Positions 1-7,274 are shown, counted from the first letter of the stretch. The stretch is 8,020 nt of DNA from UBA11889 sp046582115 (GCA_046582115.1 JAYGFA010000025.1:1-8020); one strand, 5' to 3'. The notes: a model not told the origin generated them from the sequence alone. Translations and numbers: made by a program.

Positions 1-483
1 CAGCTTCGAACGGTTTCGTTTAACCGGGGCGATCTACTGGTGCTGCTCGCGTGTGCCTTGTATGCGGCCTACACGATTGGGCTGCGTCACCGGCCGGAGA
101 CAGGCGCGGTCAACCTCTTTGTTGCCTTGGCTTCTGCTGCCTTTCTGATGTCGTTACCCATGTTGCTGATTGAGGGGAGATTGGGTTGGACGCAGCCACC
201 GACCGCCGTCGGATGGGCTATCGCGGGCCTGGTTGCTATTTTCCCCTCGCTTTTCGCGCAGATATTTTTCATTCGCGGTGTGCAACTGATTGGCCCCGCC
301 CGCGCGGGTGTTTTTCTCAACCTTGTTCCATTGTTTGCCGTGACGTTGGCGTTCTTTGTATTGGATGAACAGCTGCAAATGCATCACCTTGTTGCATTGA
401 TTCTCGTTGTTGCGGGCATCGGGTTAGCAGAACGATCGAGTATGCTTGGGCGGTCGAATAGAATGGAGCAAGCGCGAAAATGA
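1..483 (+). CDS. DMT-superfamily (EamA) transporter, C-terminal part
   Basis: This is the 3' portion of an integral inner-membrane transporter of the drug/metabolite (EamA) superfamily; the substrate cannot be told. The frame is open from base 1, so the true start lies outside the window, and the GTG at 40 is internal. What is visible is the second EamA repeat: about five hydrophobic helices separated by short basic loops (for example RHRP after the first). The segment IGPARAGVFLNLVPLFAV followed by an acidic turn (LDEQL) and a last helix ending GIGLAERS is the family's usual closing pattern. The stop codon overlaps the start of the next gene in an ATGA arrangement, which suggests translational coupling. 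Family assignment is firm; the transported compound is unknown. Confidence 0.85.
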   Translation, partial: QLRTVSFNRGDLLVLLACALYAAYTIGLRHRPETGAVNLFVALASAAFLMSLPMLLIEGRLGWTQPPTAVGWAIAGLVAIFPSLFAQIFFIRGVQLIGPARAGVFLNLVPLFAVTLAFFVLDEQLQMHHLVALILVVAGIGLAERSSMLGRSNRMEQARK

Positions 484-1409
484 CGATGTCGACGGTCGAA
501 CTAGAAGCACTCTTCGAAGACGTAAAAAACTGGGGTAAATGGGGTGACGACGACCAACGCGGCGCACTCAATTACATCACGCCGGCACGGGTGGCAGCCG
601 CAGCAAGTCTGATTGAAGATGGCACGACCGTCAGTTGCTCGCTGGAATTTCCAACACGCCCAGCACCTGATAATCCGATACCCGCGCTGCACATGATGGT
701 CGTGGCGGGTGATGCGTGCACTGAGACCGGTATTCCCGGTATGGAATCCGCGATGGATTTTATCGGGGTGGCGTTCCATGGGATGGCGGTGTCACACATT
801 GATGCCTTGTGCCACGTTTTCGTTAAAGAGACGATGTACAACGGATTTAAAGCAACCGATGTTAAAAGTACTGGTGCGACCCGAAATAGCATCATGGCCG
901 GGAAGGAAGGCATCGCGGGTCGTGGTGTTTTGTTAGACATACCTCGACTCAAAGGTGTCGACTGGCTCGACATTGACCAACGGGTATCCCCAGAAGATCT
1001 GGAAGCCGCGGAACGTGGGCAGAATGTCACCGTCGGCGAGGGGGATATCCTACTAATCGCGACTGGACGCGATGCGAGGCGGAAAGCGAAGGGATCGTGG
1101 GCGCCTACCGAAGGTTTGGCCGGTTTGGATGGGCGTGCGGTTCGGTGGTTGCATGACCGTCGGATCGCGACGCTCGGGTCGGACGGCGTATCAGATGCGA
1201 TCCCCAATACCGACACGGAGGGGTGGCCGATGCCGATACATCAGTGTGGCATCGTAGCGATCGGGCTTCATTTGCTTGACAACTTGCGGCTGGACACGCT
1301 TGCCAAAGCTTGTGATGAACGAGGGCGTTGGGAATTCTTCATTTCGATCGCGCCGCTTCGAGTTGTTCGGGGAACCGGCTCTCCGGTTAACCCCATCGCA
1401 GTGTTCTAA
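480..1409 (+). CDS. Cyclase-family metal-dependent hydrolase (kynurenine-formamidase-like fold)
   Basis: This is a cytosolic protein of 309 residues in the cyclase / KynB-like amidohydrolase family, whose members hydrolyse amide or lactone bonds using bound divalent metal. The N-terminal NWGKWGDDDQRGALNYITP (17-35) is typical of the longer members. The metal-binding motif is H100-G-x4-H106-x-D108-x3-H112, all present. The C-terminal part, with GIVAIGLHLLDNLRLD and a closing GTGSPVNPIAVF, also matches the family. It is about 100 residues longer than true KynB, so kynurenine formamidase activity is not claimed. The start at 480 is preferred over ATG 486 because a GGAG lies at 465-468 and the ATGA overlap couples it to the transporter. 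Substrate unknown. Confidence 0.85.
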   Translation: MTMSTVELEALFEDVKNWGKWGDDDQRGALNYITPARVAAAASLIEDGTTVSCSLEFPTRPAPDNPIPALHMMVVAGDACTETGIPGMESAMDFIGVAFHGMAVSHIDALCHVFVKETMYNGFKATDVKSTGATRNSIMAGKEGIAGRGVLLDIPRLKGVDWLDIDQRVSPEDLEAAERGQNVTVGEGDILLIATGRDARRKAKGSWAPTEGLAGLDGRAVRWLHDRRIATLGSDGVSDAIPNTDTEGWPMPIHQCGIVAIGLHLLDNLRLDTLAKACDERGRWEFFISIAPLRVVRGTGSPVNPIAVF

Positions 1410-1418
1410 GGTGTGGCC

Positions 1419-2528
1419 GTGATCCCGGACTCTGTCGATCCCTTTCGAGACGCGGCCCTGCCCGAGCTCGGCGCCGTTCGATCGGGTGAGGAACTTGATT
1501 GGCCGTCGATAGCGGATTACTTGCGAGTTACGCTGCCACCCGAAATTGATAGTCGCGGTTCATTCCGTGTGCTGCAGTTTCCCAATGGGTCCGCAAACCT
1601 CACGTACATGATTGCTTTTGGGGCTAACGAGCTCGTTTTTCGGCGTCCCCCGTTGGGCACCTTAGCGCCGGGCGCTCATGATATGGGTCGAGAATACAAG
1701 GTCCTATCTACGTTGTGGCGACAGTTTGAGTTGGCTCCTCGAGCGTATGTTTTTTGCGACGATCACGCCGTGGCCGGCGCCGATTTTTTCGTCATGGAAC
1801 GGTGTCAAGGCGAAGTCGTTCGTGGCGTGATTCCCCCAACGATGCGGCAACACACAGACGTTGGGAAACGGATCGGCTTTGCTTTGGTGGATGCGATGGC
1901 TCGGTTTCACCGCCTCGACCCAAGGGCGTCAGATCTCGACGATCTAGGTAAGCCAGGCGGGTTCGTTTTACGCCAATTGCAGGGTTGGAAGAATCGGTGG
2001 GATTTGGTCGCGGATGAGCGTTATCGGACCCAGATGGCCGATATTTTTGAGGAATTATTAGCCTCGATGCCGGATCCGCAACGGGTTTCGCTGGTCCATA
2101 ACGACCTCAAACTCGACAACTGTATGTTTGATCCCGCTGACCCCGATCACGTCATCGCGATTTTCGATTGGGACATGACGACGCTCGGCGATCCACTCAT
2201 CGACCTGGGCACGTTACTCAATTATTGGCCCGATGCAGATGACGATCCGTCGGTGGTAGGGCTCGCTCATTCGGGAATGGAACAGATGGGATTATCGTCC
2301 CGTAGCGAAGTCGTTCTGCGCTACGGCGACGCATCCGGGATTGATGTGTCACGCGCCGACTGGTACGCGGCCTTCGCCCGCTGGAAAACGGCGACAGTCG
2401 TTCAACAGTTGCACTACCGTTGGAAAGTCGGCGATTCTACCGACGAGCGCATGGCGACGGTTGCCGATGGGATCGGAGGTTTGATTGGGGGTGCTGAAAG
2501 GTTTTTATCCGCAGACAACGGTGCCTGA
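1419..2528 (+). CDS. Phosphotransferase-family protein (APH / ACAD10-11 N-domain-like)
   Basis: This is a kinase-fold protein of the aminoglycoside-phosphotransferase superfamily, about 369 residues, in the subgroup resembling the N-terminal domain of ACAD10/ACAD11. In bacteria this subgroup often sits with acyl-CoA metabolism genes and probably phosphorylates a small hydroxylated or hydroxyacyl substrate. The nucleotide-binding region includes LVFRRPP and an FFVMERC hinge. The catalytic loop is H227-N-D229-x4-N234, and the metal-binding IFDWD (D250) is followed by GDPLIDLGTLLNYW. I chose GTG 1419 because AAGG at 1408-1411 gives a 7-nt spacing; GTG 1413 is also in frame but would leave almost no spacer. 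It follows the cyclase stop within 10 bases, so both are likely co-transcribed. Antibiotic resistance is not implied. Confidence 0.85.
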   Translation: MIPDSVDPFRDAALPELGAVRSGEELDWPSIADYLRVTLPPEIDSRGSFRVLQFPNGSANLTYMIAFGANELVFRRPPLGTLAPGAHDMGREYKVLSTLWRQFELAPRAYVFCDDHAVAGADFFVMERCQGEVVRGVIPPTMRQHTDVGKRIGFALVDAMARFHRLDPRASDLDDLGKPGGFVLRQLQGWKNRWDLVADERYRTQMADIFEELLASMPDPQRVSLVHNDLKLDNCMFDPADPDHVIAIFDWDMTTLGDPLIDLGTLLNYWPDADDDPSVVGLAHSGMEQMGLSSRSEVVLRYGDASGIDVSRADWYAAFARWKTATVVQQLHYRWKVGDSTDERMATVADGIGGLIGGAERFLSADNGA

Positions 2529-2648
2529 ACACTTCATAAAATGGGTAAATGGATCATGTGTGGCGACTTCGGAGAATAGCAGGACAACGAATGGCGGGTG
2601 TAACGGAGAAAAACATCCACGGCCTGAGATTCGCCAGGCGTAGATCCA

Positions 2649-3002
2649 CTAATCGAGGAGCGCTAGGACTTTTTCCGAGGGTCGCCCGATCACCGCTTGA
2701 TCGCCACGGATAATGATGGGCCGCTGCATCAGTTTCGGGTGTTTGAGAAGAACTTGTACTACCGCCTCTTTCGACGTGTAACCATCCGAATCAAGCCCAA
2801 GCGCGCTAAAGTTCTTGTCCTTACGAACCATTTCGTCGGGACTTTCCGGAACGAGATCAATGACTCGCTCAAGATCTTCGCGGCTCAGCGGTGTTTTGAG
2901 GTACTCAATGACATCGAACTCGACGTCGCGCTCGCGCAATATATCGATTGCGCCGCGTGATTTTCCTCAACCGGGGTTGTGGTACAGAAGAATTTTTTCC
3001 AT
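2649..3002 (-). CDS. arsC: Arsenate reductase (ArsC family), probable selenoprotein with UGA-encoded Sec12
   Basis: A glutaredoxin-coupled arsenate reductase reduces arsenate to arsenite in the cytoplasm for later export. Read from ATG 3002, the frame gives 117 residues with one internal TGA at codon 12 (2969-2967). The N-terminus is MEKILLYHNPG-[UGA]-GKSRGAID, which aligns directly with E. coli ArsC YHNPAC, whose catalytic cysteine is C12. The arsenate-binding arginines are kept at R60 (VRKDKNF), R94 (QRPIII) and R107 (IGRPSE), the same numbering as E. coli. The HP before R94 and the C-terminal VLALL are also typical. No other lesion is present. A hairpin suited to selenocysteine insertion follows the UGA. 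A conventional caller would start at TTG 2939 and lose the active site. A TAGGG lies about 8 nt before the start. Alternatives are a nonsense pseudogene or an ArsC-like protein of other function. Confidence 0.82.
2927..2957 (-). promoter_or_regulatory. Candidate bacterial SECIS hairpin downstream of the arsC UGA
   Basis: Reading the minus strand, GCGCAAT (2953-2947) pairs perfectly with ATTGCGC (2940-2934) around the 6-nt loop CGATAT (2946-2941). A further four pairs, CGCG (2957-2954) with CGCG (2930-2927), can extend the stem past a 3-nt GAG bulge. The loop begins 20 nt after the UGA, and its second base is G. Known bacterial SECIS elements have a short apical loop with a G in its first two positions, roughly 16-37 nt after the UGA, so this one fits. 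It lies wholly inside the coding region, as is normal in bacteria. The structure was judged by eye, without energy calculation. Confidence 0.72.
2967..2969 (-). other. In-frame UGA codon, likely recoded as selenocysteine
   Basis: The TGA occupies codon 12 of the ArsC frame, between GGT (Gly11) and GGA (Gly13), replacing the catalytic Cys codon TGT/TGC. The frame on both sides translates to conserved ArsC sequence. Recoding would require SelA/SelB/SelC/SelD elsewhere in the genome; none are visible here. Confidence 0.8.
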
Positions 3003-3021
3003 GGCATTAGCCCTATCGGAT

Positions 3022-3043
3022 TCGACCAGTATAGCTTGGTCGA
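3022..3043. repeat. Perfect 7-bp inverted repeat in the arsC/CYP153 divergent region (possible operator)
   Basis: TCGACCA (3022-3028) and TGGTCGA (3037-3043) are exact reverse complements separated by 8 bases. The element sits in the 112-bp divergent spacer, about 20 bp upstream of arsC and about 70 bp upstream of the P450 start. It overlaps a possible arsC -10 box, so a regulator bound here could repress arsC. The identity of any regulator is unknown. Confidence 0.4.
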
Positions 3044-3058
3044 CAGAAGGTCACACAA
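3028..3058 (-). promoter_or_regulatory. Weak candidate promoter for arsC
   Basis: On the minus strand TATACT (3033-3028) matches the sigma-70 -10 consensus at five of six positions. The best upstream partner, TTGTGT (3058-3053), is a poor -35 with a 19-bp spacing. A transcript would begin roughly 20 nt before the arsC ATG. Supported by the -10 only. Confidence 0.25.
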
Positions 3059-3114
3059 AGCTTCTTTTAAGCAAGTGCGCTACAGTCGTATCAGAGAGAT
3101 AAGGTGTTGCAGCG

Positions 3115-4371
3115 ATGAACGAGACAGTGCAACAAATTGAGATACCGGACCCTTATTCGATCGCCCTTGATCAGATCGACGTAATGGATCCGCGGCTATT
3201 TCATGAAGACAAACACTGGCGATATTTTGAGCGATTGCGTAAGGAAGACCCTGTTCATCTCGCTGAGCGTGACCATGCTGGACGCTTCTGGTCGATCACG
3301 AAATTTGACGACATTATGGCGATCGATACCAACCACCGCTTATTTTCTTCTGCCCACGGTATTGCATTGGGACCTCGCGTGGACCTGGACTCGAACACAG
3401 AACCAGGCGCCTTCAATATGTTCATCTCAACGGATCCACCGAAACACGACGAGCAGCGAGCGACGGTATCGCCCGTGGTCGCACCGCCAAATCTCAAGCT
3501 GCTTGAATCCACCATACGCGAGCGCGCCGGAACGATTCTGGACGCGTTGCCCGTTGGCGAAACGTTTGATTGGGTCGACACAGTTTCCATGGAGCTGACC
3601 ACTCAGATGCTAGCGACCTTGTTTGACTTTCCCTTTGAGGATCGGCGTAAGTTGACGCGCTGGTCGGATGTCGTAACGGCGGGGCAGGAAGAAGGCATCG
3701 TTGCATCAAGGGAAGAAAGTCGGCAAGAGATGCTCGCTTGTTTGGAGTATTTCACTCGCCTTTGGCATGAACGCGTCGGAAAGCCGGGCAACGATCTAGT
3801 GTCGATGCTTGCCAACGGCGAGGCAACTCGAGACATGCAGCCGTATGAGTTTCTTGGCAATCTTCTGTTGCTAATCGTGGGGGGCAATGACACCACGCGA
3901 AACTCCATTACGGGCGGAGTGCTCGCCCTTAACGAAAATCCTGTCGAGTACGAGAAACTCAGGGCCGACCATGGCCTTGTCTCGAATATGGTTTCCGAAA
4001 TTATTCGCTGGCAGTCGCCCATAGCGTACATGCGACGTACGGCTAATGAAGATTGTGAGGTTCGCGGTAAGCAAATTCTCAGAGGTGACCAACTTCTGAT
4101 GTGGTATATATCGGGAAATCGAGACGAAGACGTCATTCCGAACGCAAATCAATTTCAGGTCGATCGCCCCAACGCGCGCCACCATCTTGCGTTTGGGTTT
4201 GGCATTCACCGATGCATGGGTAATCGAATGGCGGAAATGCAATTACGGGTGTTGTGGGAAGAAATCATGAAGCGTTTCCATGCCATCGAGGTCGTTGGCG
4301 AGCCGCGTCGAAACTATTCAACCTTTATTCATGGGTTCCGCGAACTGCCGGTGAGAGTGCACGCCCTTTGA
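3115..4371 (+). CDS. Cytochrome P450, CYP153-like (terminal alkane / fatty-acid hydroxylase family)
   Basis: This is a soluble bacterial P450 of 418 residues, a normal full length. The heme ligand loop FGFGIHRCMG (360-369) has the cysteine at C367. The oxygen-binding I-helix is GGNDTTR (256-262), and the ExxR motif is E295-I-I-R298. Several stretches look specifically like CYP153: DKHWRYFERLRKEDPVH near the N-terminus, NSITGGVLALNENP after the I-helix, MRRTA, SGNRDEDVI, and VVGEPRRNYSTF near the end. CYP153 enzymes hydroxylate the terminal carbon of medium-chain alkanes and related chains, with electrons from ferredoxin and ferredoxin reductase. No redox partner gene is present here. The start is supported by AAGGTG at 3101-3106. 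The exact substrate is inference; a terpene or other alkyl substrate is possible. Confidence 0.9.
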   Translation: MNETVQQIEIPDPYSIALDQIDVMDPRLFHEDKHWRYFERLRKEDPVHLAERDHAGRFWSITKFDDIMAIDTNHRLFSSAHGIALGPRVDLDSNTEPGAFNMFISTDPPKHDEQRATVSPVVAPPNLKLLESTIRERAGTILDALPVGETFDWVDTVSMELTTQMLATLFDFPFEDRRKLTRWSDVVTAGQEEGIVASREESRQEMLACLEYFTRLWHERVGKPGNDLVSMLANGEATRDMQPYEFLGNLLLLIVGGNDTTRNSITGGVLALNENPVEYEKLRADHGLVSNMVSEIIRWQSPIAYMRRTANEDCEVRGKQILRGDQLLMWYISGNRDEDVIPNANQFQVDRPNARHHLAFGFGIHRCMGNRMAEMQLRVLWEEIMKRFHAIEVVGEPRRNYSTFIHGFRELPVRVHAL

Positions 4372-4377
4372 CGGTCC

Positions 4378-5403
4378 ATGACAACGCTATCGGTTCTTGA
4401 TCTAGCTCCCATCGTTGAGGGGAGCGACGCCGGGACTGCGCTGGAAAACACCCTTGACTTAGCGCGGCATGCGGAGATATGGGGATTCACCCGCTATTGG
4501 CTAGCCGAGCACCATAACATGCCGGGTATAGCGAGTGCGGCAACGGCTGTTGTGATCGGTCATGTCGCGCAAGGGACGCGTTCGATTCGGGTGGGGTCGG
4601 GCGGCATTATGCTGCCCAACCACGCCCCACTTGTCATTGCGGAGCAATTTGGCACGCTCGAGGCATTGTTTCCGGGACGAATTGACCTTGGTCTTGGGCG
4701 AGCACCGGGCACCGATCAACAGACGTCAATGGCTCTGCGCCGGACCCTCCATGGCGACATAGACGAGTTTCCACGCGATGTGATGGAGCTTAAACACTAC
4801 CTAGCGCCACCGAAAAAGAATCAACGTGTGCACGCGGTGCCTGGAGGAGGTGCCCAGGTACCGATATGGATACTCGGATCGAGCCTCTATGGGGCCCAAC
4901 TCGCAGCAATGCTCGGACTGCCATTTGCGTTCGCATCTCATTTTGCGCCGGCTGCAATGATGGAGGCCATTGATATCTATCGGTCGCGATTCGAACCGTC
5001 AGAGCAGCAGGAACGTTCGTACGTCATGCTTGGGTTCAATGTATGTGCGGCTGAAACAGATGATGAAGCGCGTTATTTGCGTACATCTGCGACCCAGTCC
5101 TTCCTTAAGTTGCGCAGCGGAACCCCCGGTCGCTTGCCTCCGCCGGTGGATGATCTAGAACTAACGCCAGCGCAACAGAAAATGCTCGATGAGATGCGCA
5201 GTGCGTCGGCCGTCGGCTCTGCCGAAACCGTCGCCAAGGAGATCGACAACTTTCTTTTGAAGACGGGTGCCGATGAACTGATTATTTCGTGTCAGATGCA
5301 CGAGCACATAAAACGATTGCGCTCCTATGAGATTGTTTCTGAGGTGATGGGTTTGCAGAAAAACGCGACCGCGCAAAGAACTGCCGTTGATGGGATTGCA
5401 TGA
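4378..5403 (+). CDS. LLM-class flavin-dependent oxidoreductase
   Basis: This 341-residue protein belongs to the luciferase-like monooxygenase superfamily (TIM-barrel, FMN or F420 dependent), in the subgroup like E. coli YhbW and MsnO8. Visible family marks are YWLAEHHN (40-47), RVGSGGIMLPNH (71-82), the loop GRIDLGLGRAPGTD (100-113) and the central ILGSSLYGAQLAAMLGLPFA. The C-terminal half ends with VGSAETVAKEI and a GADELIISC strand, also usual. It begins 6 bases after the P450 stop with no clear Shine-Dalgarno, so it is probably translated by coupling from the P450 message. The pairing suggests successive oxidation of the same or related substrate, but this subgroup has few characterised reactions and the cofactor cannot be read from sequence by eye. 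Confidence 0.87.
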   Translation: MTTLSVLDLAPIVEGSDAGTALENTLDLARHAEIWGFTRYWLAEHHNMPGIASAATAVVIGHVAQGTRSIRVGSGGIMLPNHAPLVIAEQFGTLEALFPGRIDLGLGRAPGTDQQTSMALRRTLHGDIDEFPRDVMELKHYLAPPKKNQRVHAVPGGGAQVPIWILGSSLYGAQLAAMLGLPFAFASHFAPAAMMEAIDIYRSRFEPSEQQERSYVMLGFNVCAAETDDEARYLRTSATQSFLKLRSGTPGRLPPPVDDLELTPAQQKMLDEMRSASAVGSAETVAKEIDNFLLKTGADELIISCQMHEHIKRLRSYEIVSEVMGLQKNATAQRTAVDGIA

Positions 5404-5429
5404 GCGTAGGTCTATAGCTGTTCTCACGC

Positions 5430-5435
5430 TAGAAT
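5430..5435 (+). promoter_or_regulatory. Weak candidate -10 box upstream of the aldolase gene
   Basis: TAGAAT matches five of six bases of the sigma-70 -10 consensus and lies in the 68-bp gap after the LLM gene. No convincing -35 is seen at the right distance. If used, transcription would begin near 5442, downstream of the GTG at 5436, which supports ATG 5472 as the aldolase start. Confidence 0.2.
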
Positions 5436-5471
5436 GTGGGTGCTCTTATTGGGGTTGATACGGCGGAACAC

Positions 5472-6356
5472 ATGAGCATACAGATTGAACGTATGGGTCG
5501 AGGATCGGGATTTATCGCCGCGCTCGACCAAAGTGGAGGGAGTACACCCAAGGCGTTACAGCTTTATGGCATTGATGCTTCTGCGTACAACTCCGACGAC
5601 GAAATGTTTGATACCGTGCATGCGATGCGTACCCGCATCATGACGGACGCGCGTTTCACGGGGGCTCATGTATTGGGTGCGATCCTGTTCCAAAACACGC
5701 TAGAACGCGAGGTTTTGGGTCAGCCGACAAGTCAGTATCTGTGGCAGGAAAAACAAATTGTCCCGTTCTTGAAAGTGGATTACGGGATGGACGATTTAGA
5801 CAACGGCGTGCAGGTGATGAAGCCCATTCCCGATCTGGACGAGAGGCTGATTCGGGCGAAAGCTCTCGATGTGTTTGGTACGAAGATGCGCTCGGTCATT
5901 AAAGAAGCCGATGGTGGTGGCATCGCGAAAGCCGTCGCCCAGCAATTCGAGTACGCGACGAATATCCTTGCACGCGGGTTGGTGCCCATTATCGAGCCCG
6001 AGGTCGACATCAATGCGGTCGATAAACAGGCGTGCGAAAACCTATTACGCGACAATTTAAGGGTGCAGCTTGCGGACTTGGATAGTGGGCTTCCCGTGAT
6101 CTTCAAGCTGACCCTCCCCGATACCGATAACTTTTATCAAGAGTTCTGCGAGCATCCTAAAGTACTGCGTGTTGTCGCTCTTTCGGGGGGTTATTCACGA
6201 GAGGATTCGAATAGAAAATTGTCTAATAATCAAGGAGTTATTGCCAGTTTTTCGCGTGCTCTTACTGAAGGTTTGCACGCCCAACAAAACGACGCAGATT
6301 TTTCCGCGATGCTGGGTACCACGGTCGAGAGTATCGCCGCGGCGTCGGCCACCTAA
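5472..6356 (+). CDS. fda: Class I fructose-bisphosphate aldolase
   Basis: This cytosolic enzyme of glycolysis and gluconeogenesis splits fructose 1,6-bisphosphate into dihydroxyacetone phosphate and glyceraldehyde 3-phosphate through a Schiff base on lysine. The 294-residue length and the start GFIAALDQSGGSTPKAL match the bacterial class I family of the Staphylococcus type. Other marks are FLKVDYGMDDL, VPIIEPEVDI with E175, and VIFKLTLPDTDNFYQEF with the Schiff-base lysine K212. Numbering from ATG 5472 puts these residues where I recall them in the staphylococcal enzyme. GTG 5436 is in frame but would add 12 residues unlike the family. A short GGCGGA precedes the ATG. The product ends 39 bp before the convergent SDR. 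No metal-binding class II features are present. Confidence 0.9.
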   Translation: MSIQIERMGRGSGFIAALDQSGGSTPKALQLYGIDASAYNSDDEMFDTVHAMRTRIMTDARFTGAHVLGAILFQNTLEREVLGQPTSQYLWQEKQIVPFLKVDYGMDDLDNGVQVMKPIPDLDERLIRAKALDVFGTKMRSVIKEADGGGIAKAVAQQFEYATNILARGLVPIIEPEVDINAVDKQACENLLRDNLRVQLADLDSGLPVIFKLTLPDTDNFYQEFCEHPKVLRVVALSGGYSREDSNRKLSNNQGVIASFSRALTEGLHAQQNDADFSAMLGTTVESIAAASAT

Positions 6357-6395
6357 AACGACGCTCGGGCCGAGATCCTTGAGCTCAAGCGATAT

Positions 6396-7193
6396 TTACG
6401 ACACGGCCACCGCACCGCCATCGCAAGTGATCGTTTCGCCGACCGTATAAGCGCCCGCACGTGAACTCAGGAATATGGCGAGGCCGGCAATGTCTTCCAT
6501 CGTGCCGACCCGACCTCTTGGATTATTTCTACCGATGCTGTCCCAGTCCGCGCCTTCGACTTTGCCGCCGAACCCGACGCCAGCACTCAACATCCATGAG
6601 GGGAAGGGACCCGGTGCAATAGCGTTGACGATGATGTTTTCCTTCACCAAGTGTGCTGCCATTTGCCGGGTGAGGTGGTGGACCGCCGCCTTTGAAGCAC
6701 CGTAGGAAAAGTTATCAAAAACGGGTGTTTTGATGCCATCCACCGATCCGATATTGATCACTCGAGCGGGGTCTTCGGGGGTCGCAGATCGGCGCAATAA
6801 CGGCAACATCTTTTGGGTAAGGAAAAAAATGCCTTTGACATTCGTATCCATTACTTTGTCCCACCCACTTTCGGGAAATTCGTCGATAGGCGCACCCCAA
6901 GTGGATCCGGCATTATTGACCAGGATATCGAGGCGATCCTCGTGCTTCGCGATCTCGTGGGAAACGGCTTCAATGCCGCCAAGGTCCGACATATCACCGG
7001 GAACAGAGACGCAATCGCCACCGTGCGTTTTTGAAAGTCGAGCCGCGGTTTCGTCACAGACATCGGCTTTCCGGGAGTTGATGTACACGCGGGCGCCATT
7101 GATCAGGAACCCCGCGGCAATCATCTCTCCAATCCCACGAGAACCGCCGGTCACGAGCGCCGTCTTGCCTTCAATCGAAAACCAGTTCGACAT
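6396..7193 (-). CDS. Short-chain dehydrogenase/reductase, RhlG-like
   Basis: This 265-residue Rossmann-fold oxidoreductase interconverts a hydroxyl and a keto group using NAD(P)(H). The nucleotide motif is TGGSRGIG (15-22), NNAG is at 93-96, and the catalytic residues are N118, S150, Y164 and K168 in YGASK. The serine-to-tyrosine spacing (14) and the stretches NNAGSTWGAPIDEFPESGW and MLPLLRRSATPEDPARVIN closely resemble RhlG, the beta-ketoacyl reductase described for rhamnolipid synthesis. R41 after strand two hints at NADPH preference. No rhamnolipid genes are nearby, so the role is probably general beta-ketoacyl or hydroxyacyl reduction. The start has a strong AAGGGAT seven or so bases upstream. 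It is convergent with the aldolase and divergent from the DUF35 gene. Confidence 0.9.
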   Translation of the reverse strand: MSNWFSIEGKTALVTGGSRGIGEMIAAGFLINGARVYINSRKADVCDETAARLSKTHGGDCVSVPGDMSDLGGIEAVSHEIAKHEDRLDILVNNAGSTWGAPIDEFPESGWDKVMDTNVKGIFFLTQKMLPLLRRSATPEDPARVINIGSVDGIKTPVFDNFSYGASKAAVHHLTRQMAAHLVKENIIVNAIAPGPFPSWMLSAGVGFGGKVEGADWDSIGRNNPRGRVGTMEDIAGLAIFLSSRAGAYTVGETITCDGGAVAVS

Positions 7194-7274
7194 AACTATC
7201 CCTTAAAAGGGACCATGATAACGAGCGCGACCTAAGTTGGGGTAACGGGGCACATGAAACGAACCACTCGCATG

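Noticed and set aside
572..1216. Long minus-strand ORF of 214 codons opposite the cyclase gene
   Set aside because: Its composition (rich in Ser, Pro, Arg) is that of an antisense shadow, with no recognisable domain and a well-supported gene on the other strand.
2590..2620. Possible stem GGGTGT/ACATCC in the spacer after the phosphotransferase gene, as a terminator
   Set aside because: It is short with one G-U pair and an 11-nt loop, and no T-tract follows.
2649..2939. A 96-residue ArsC-like ORF starting at TTG 2939
   Set aside because: It lacks the YHNPxC active-site segment, which is present in the same frame just upstream beyond a TGA, so this start is an artefact of treating the UGA as a stop.
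2649..3002. arsC as a pseudogene killed by a nonsense codon
   Set aside because: The only lesion falls exactly on the catalytic Cys codon, all other key residues are intact, and a SECIS-like hairpin follows. It remains the main alternative but is less likely.
3603..4136. Minus-strand ORF of 177 codons opposite the P450 gene
   Set aside because: It is a low-complexity shadow of the clearly recognised P450.
5436..5471. GTG 5436 as the aldolase start
   Set aside because: The 12 extra residues are unlike the family, and numbering from ATG 5472 places E175 and K212 as expected.
6364..6389. Palindromes CTCGGGCCGAG and CTTGAGCTCAAG between the convergent aldolase and SDR genes, as a bidirectional terminator
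   Set aside because: The arms nearly touch, so only 3-4 bp stems could form in RNA, and there is no U-run on either side.
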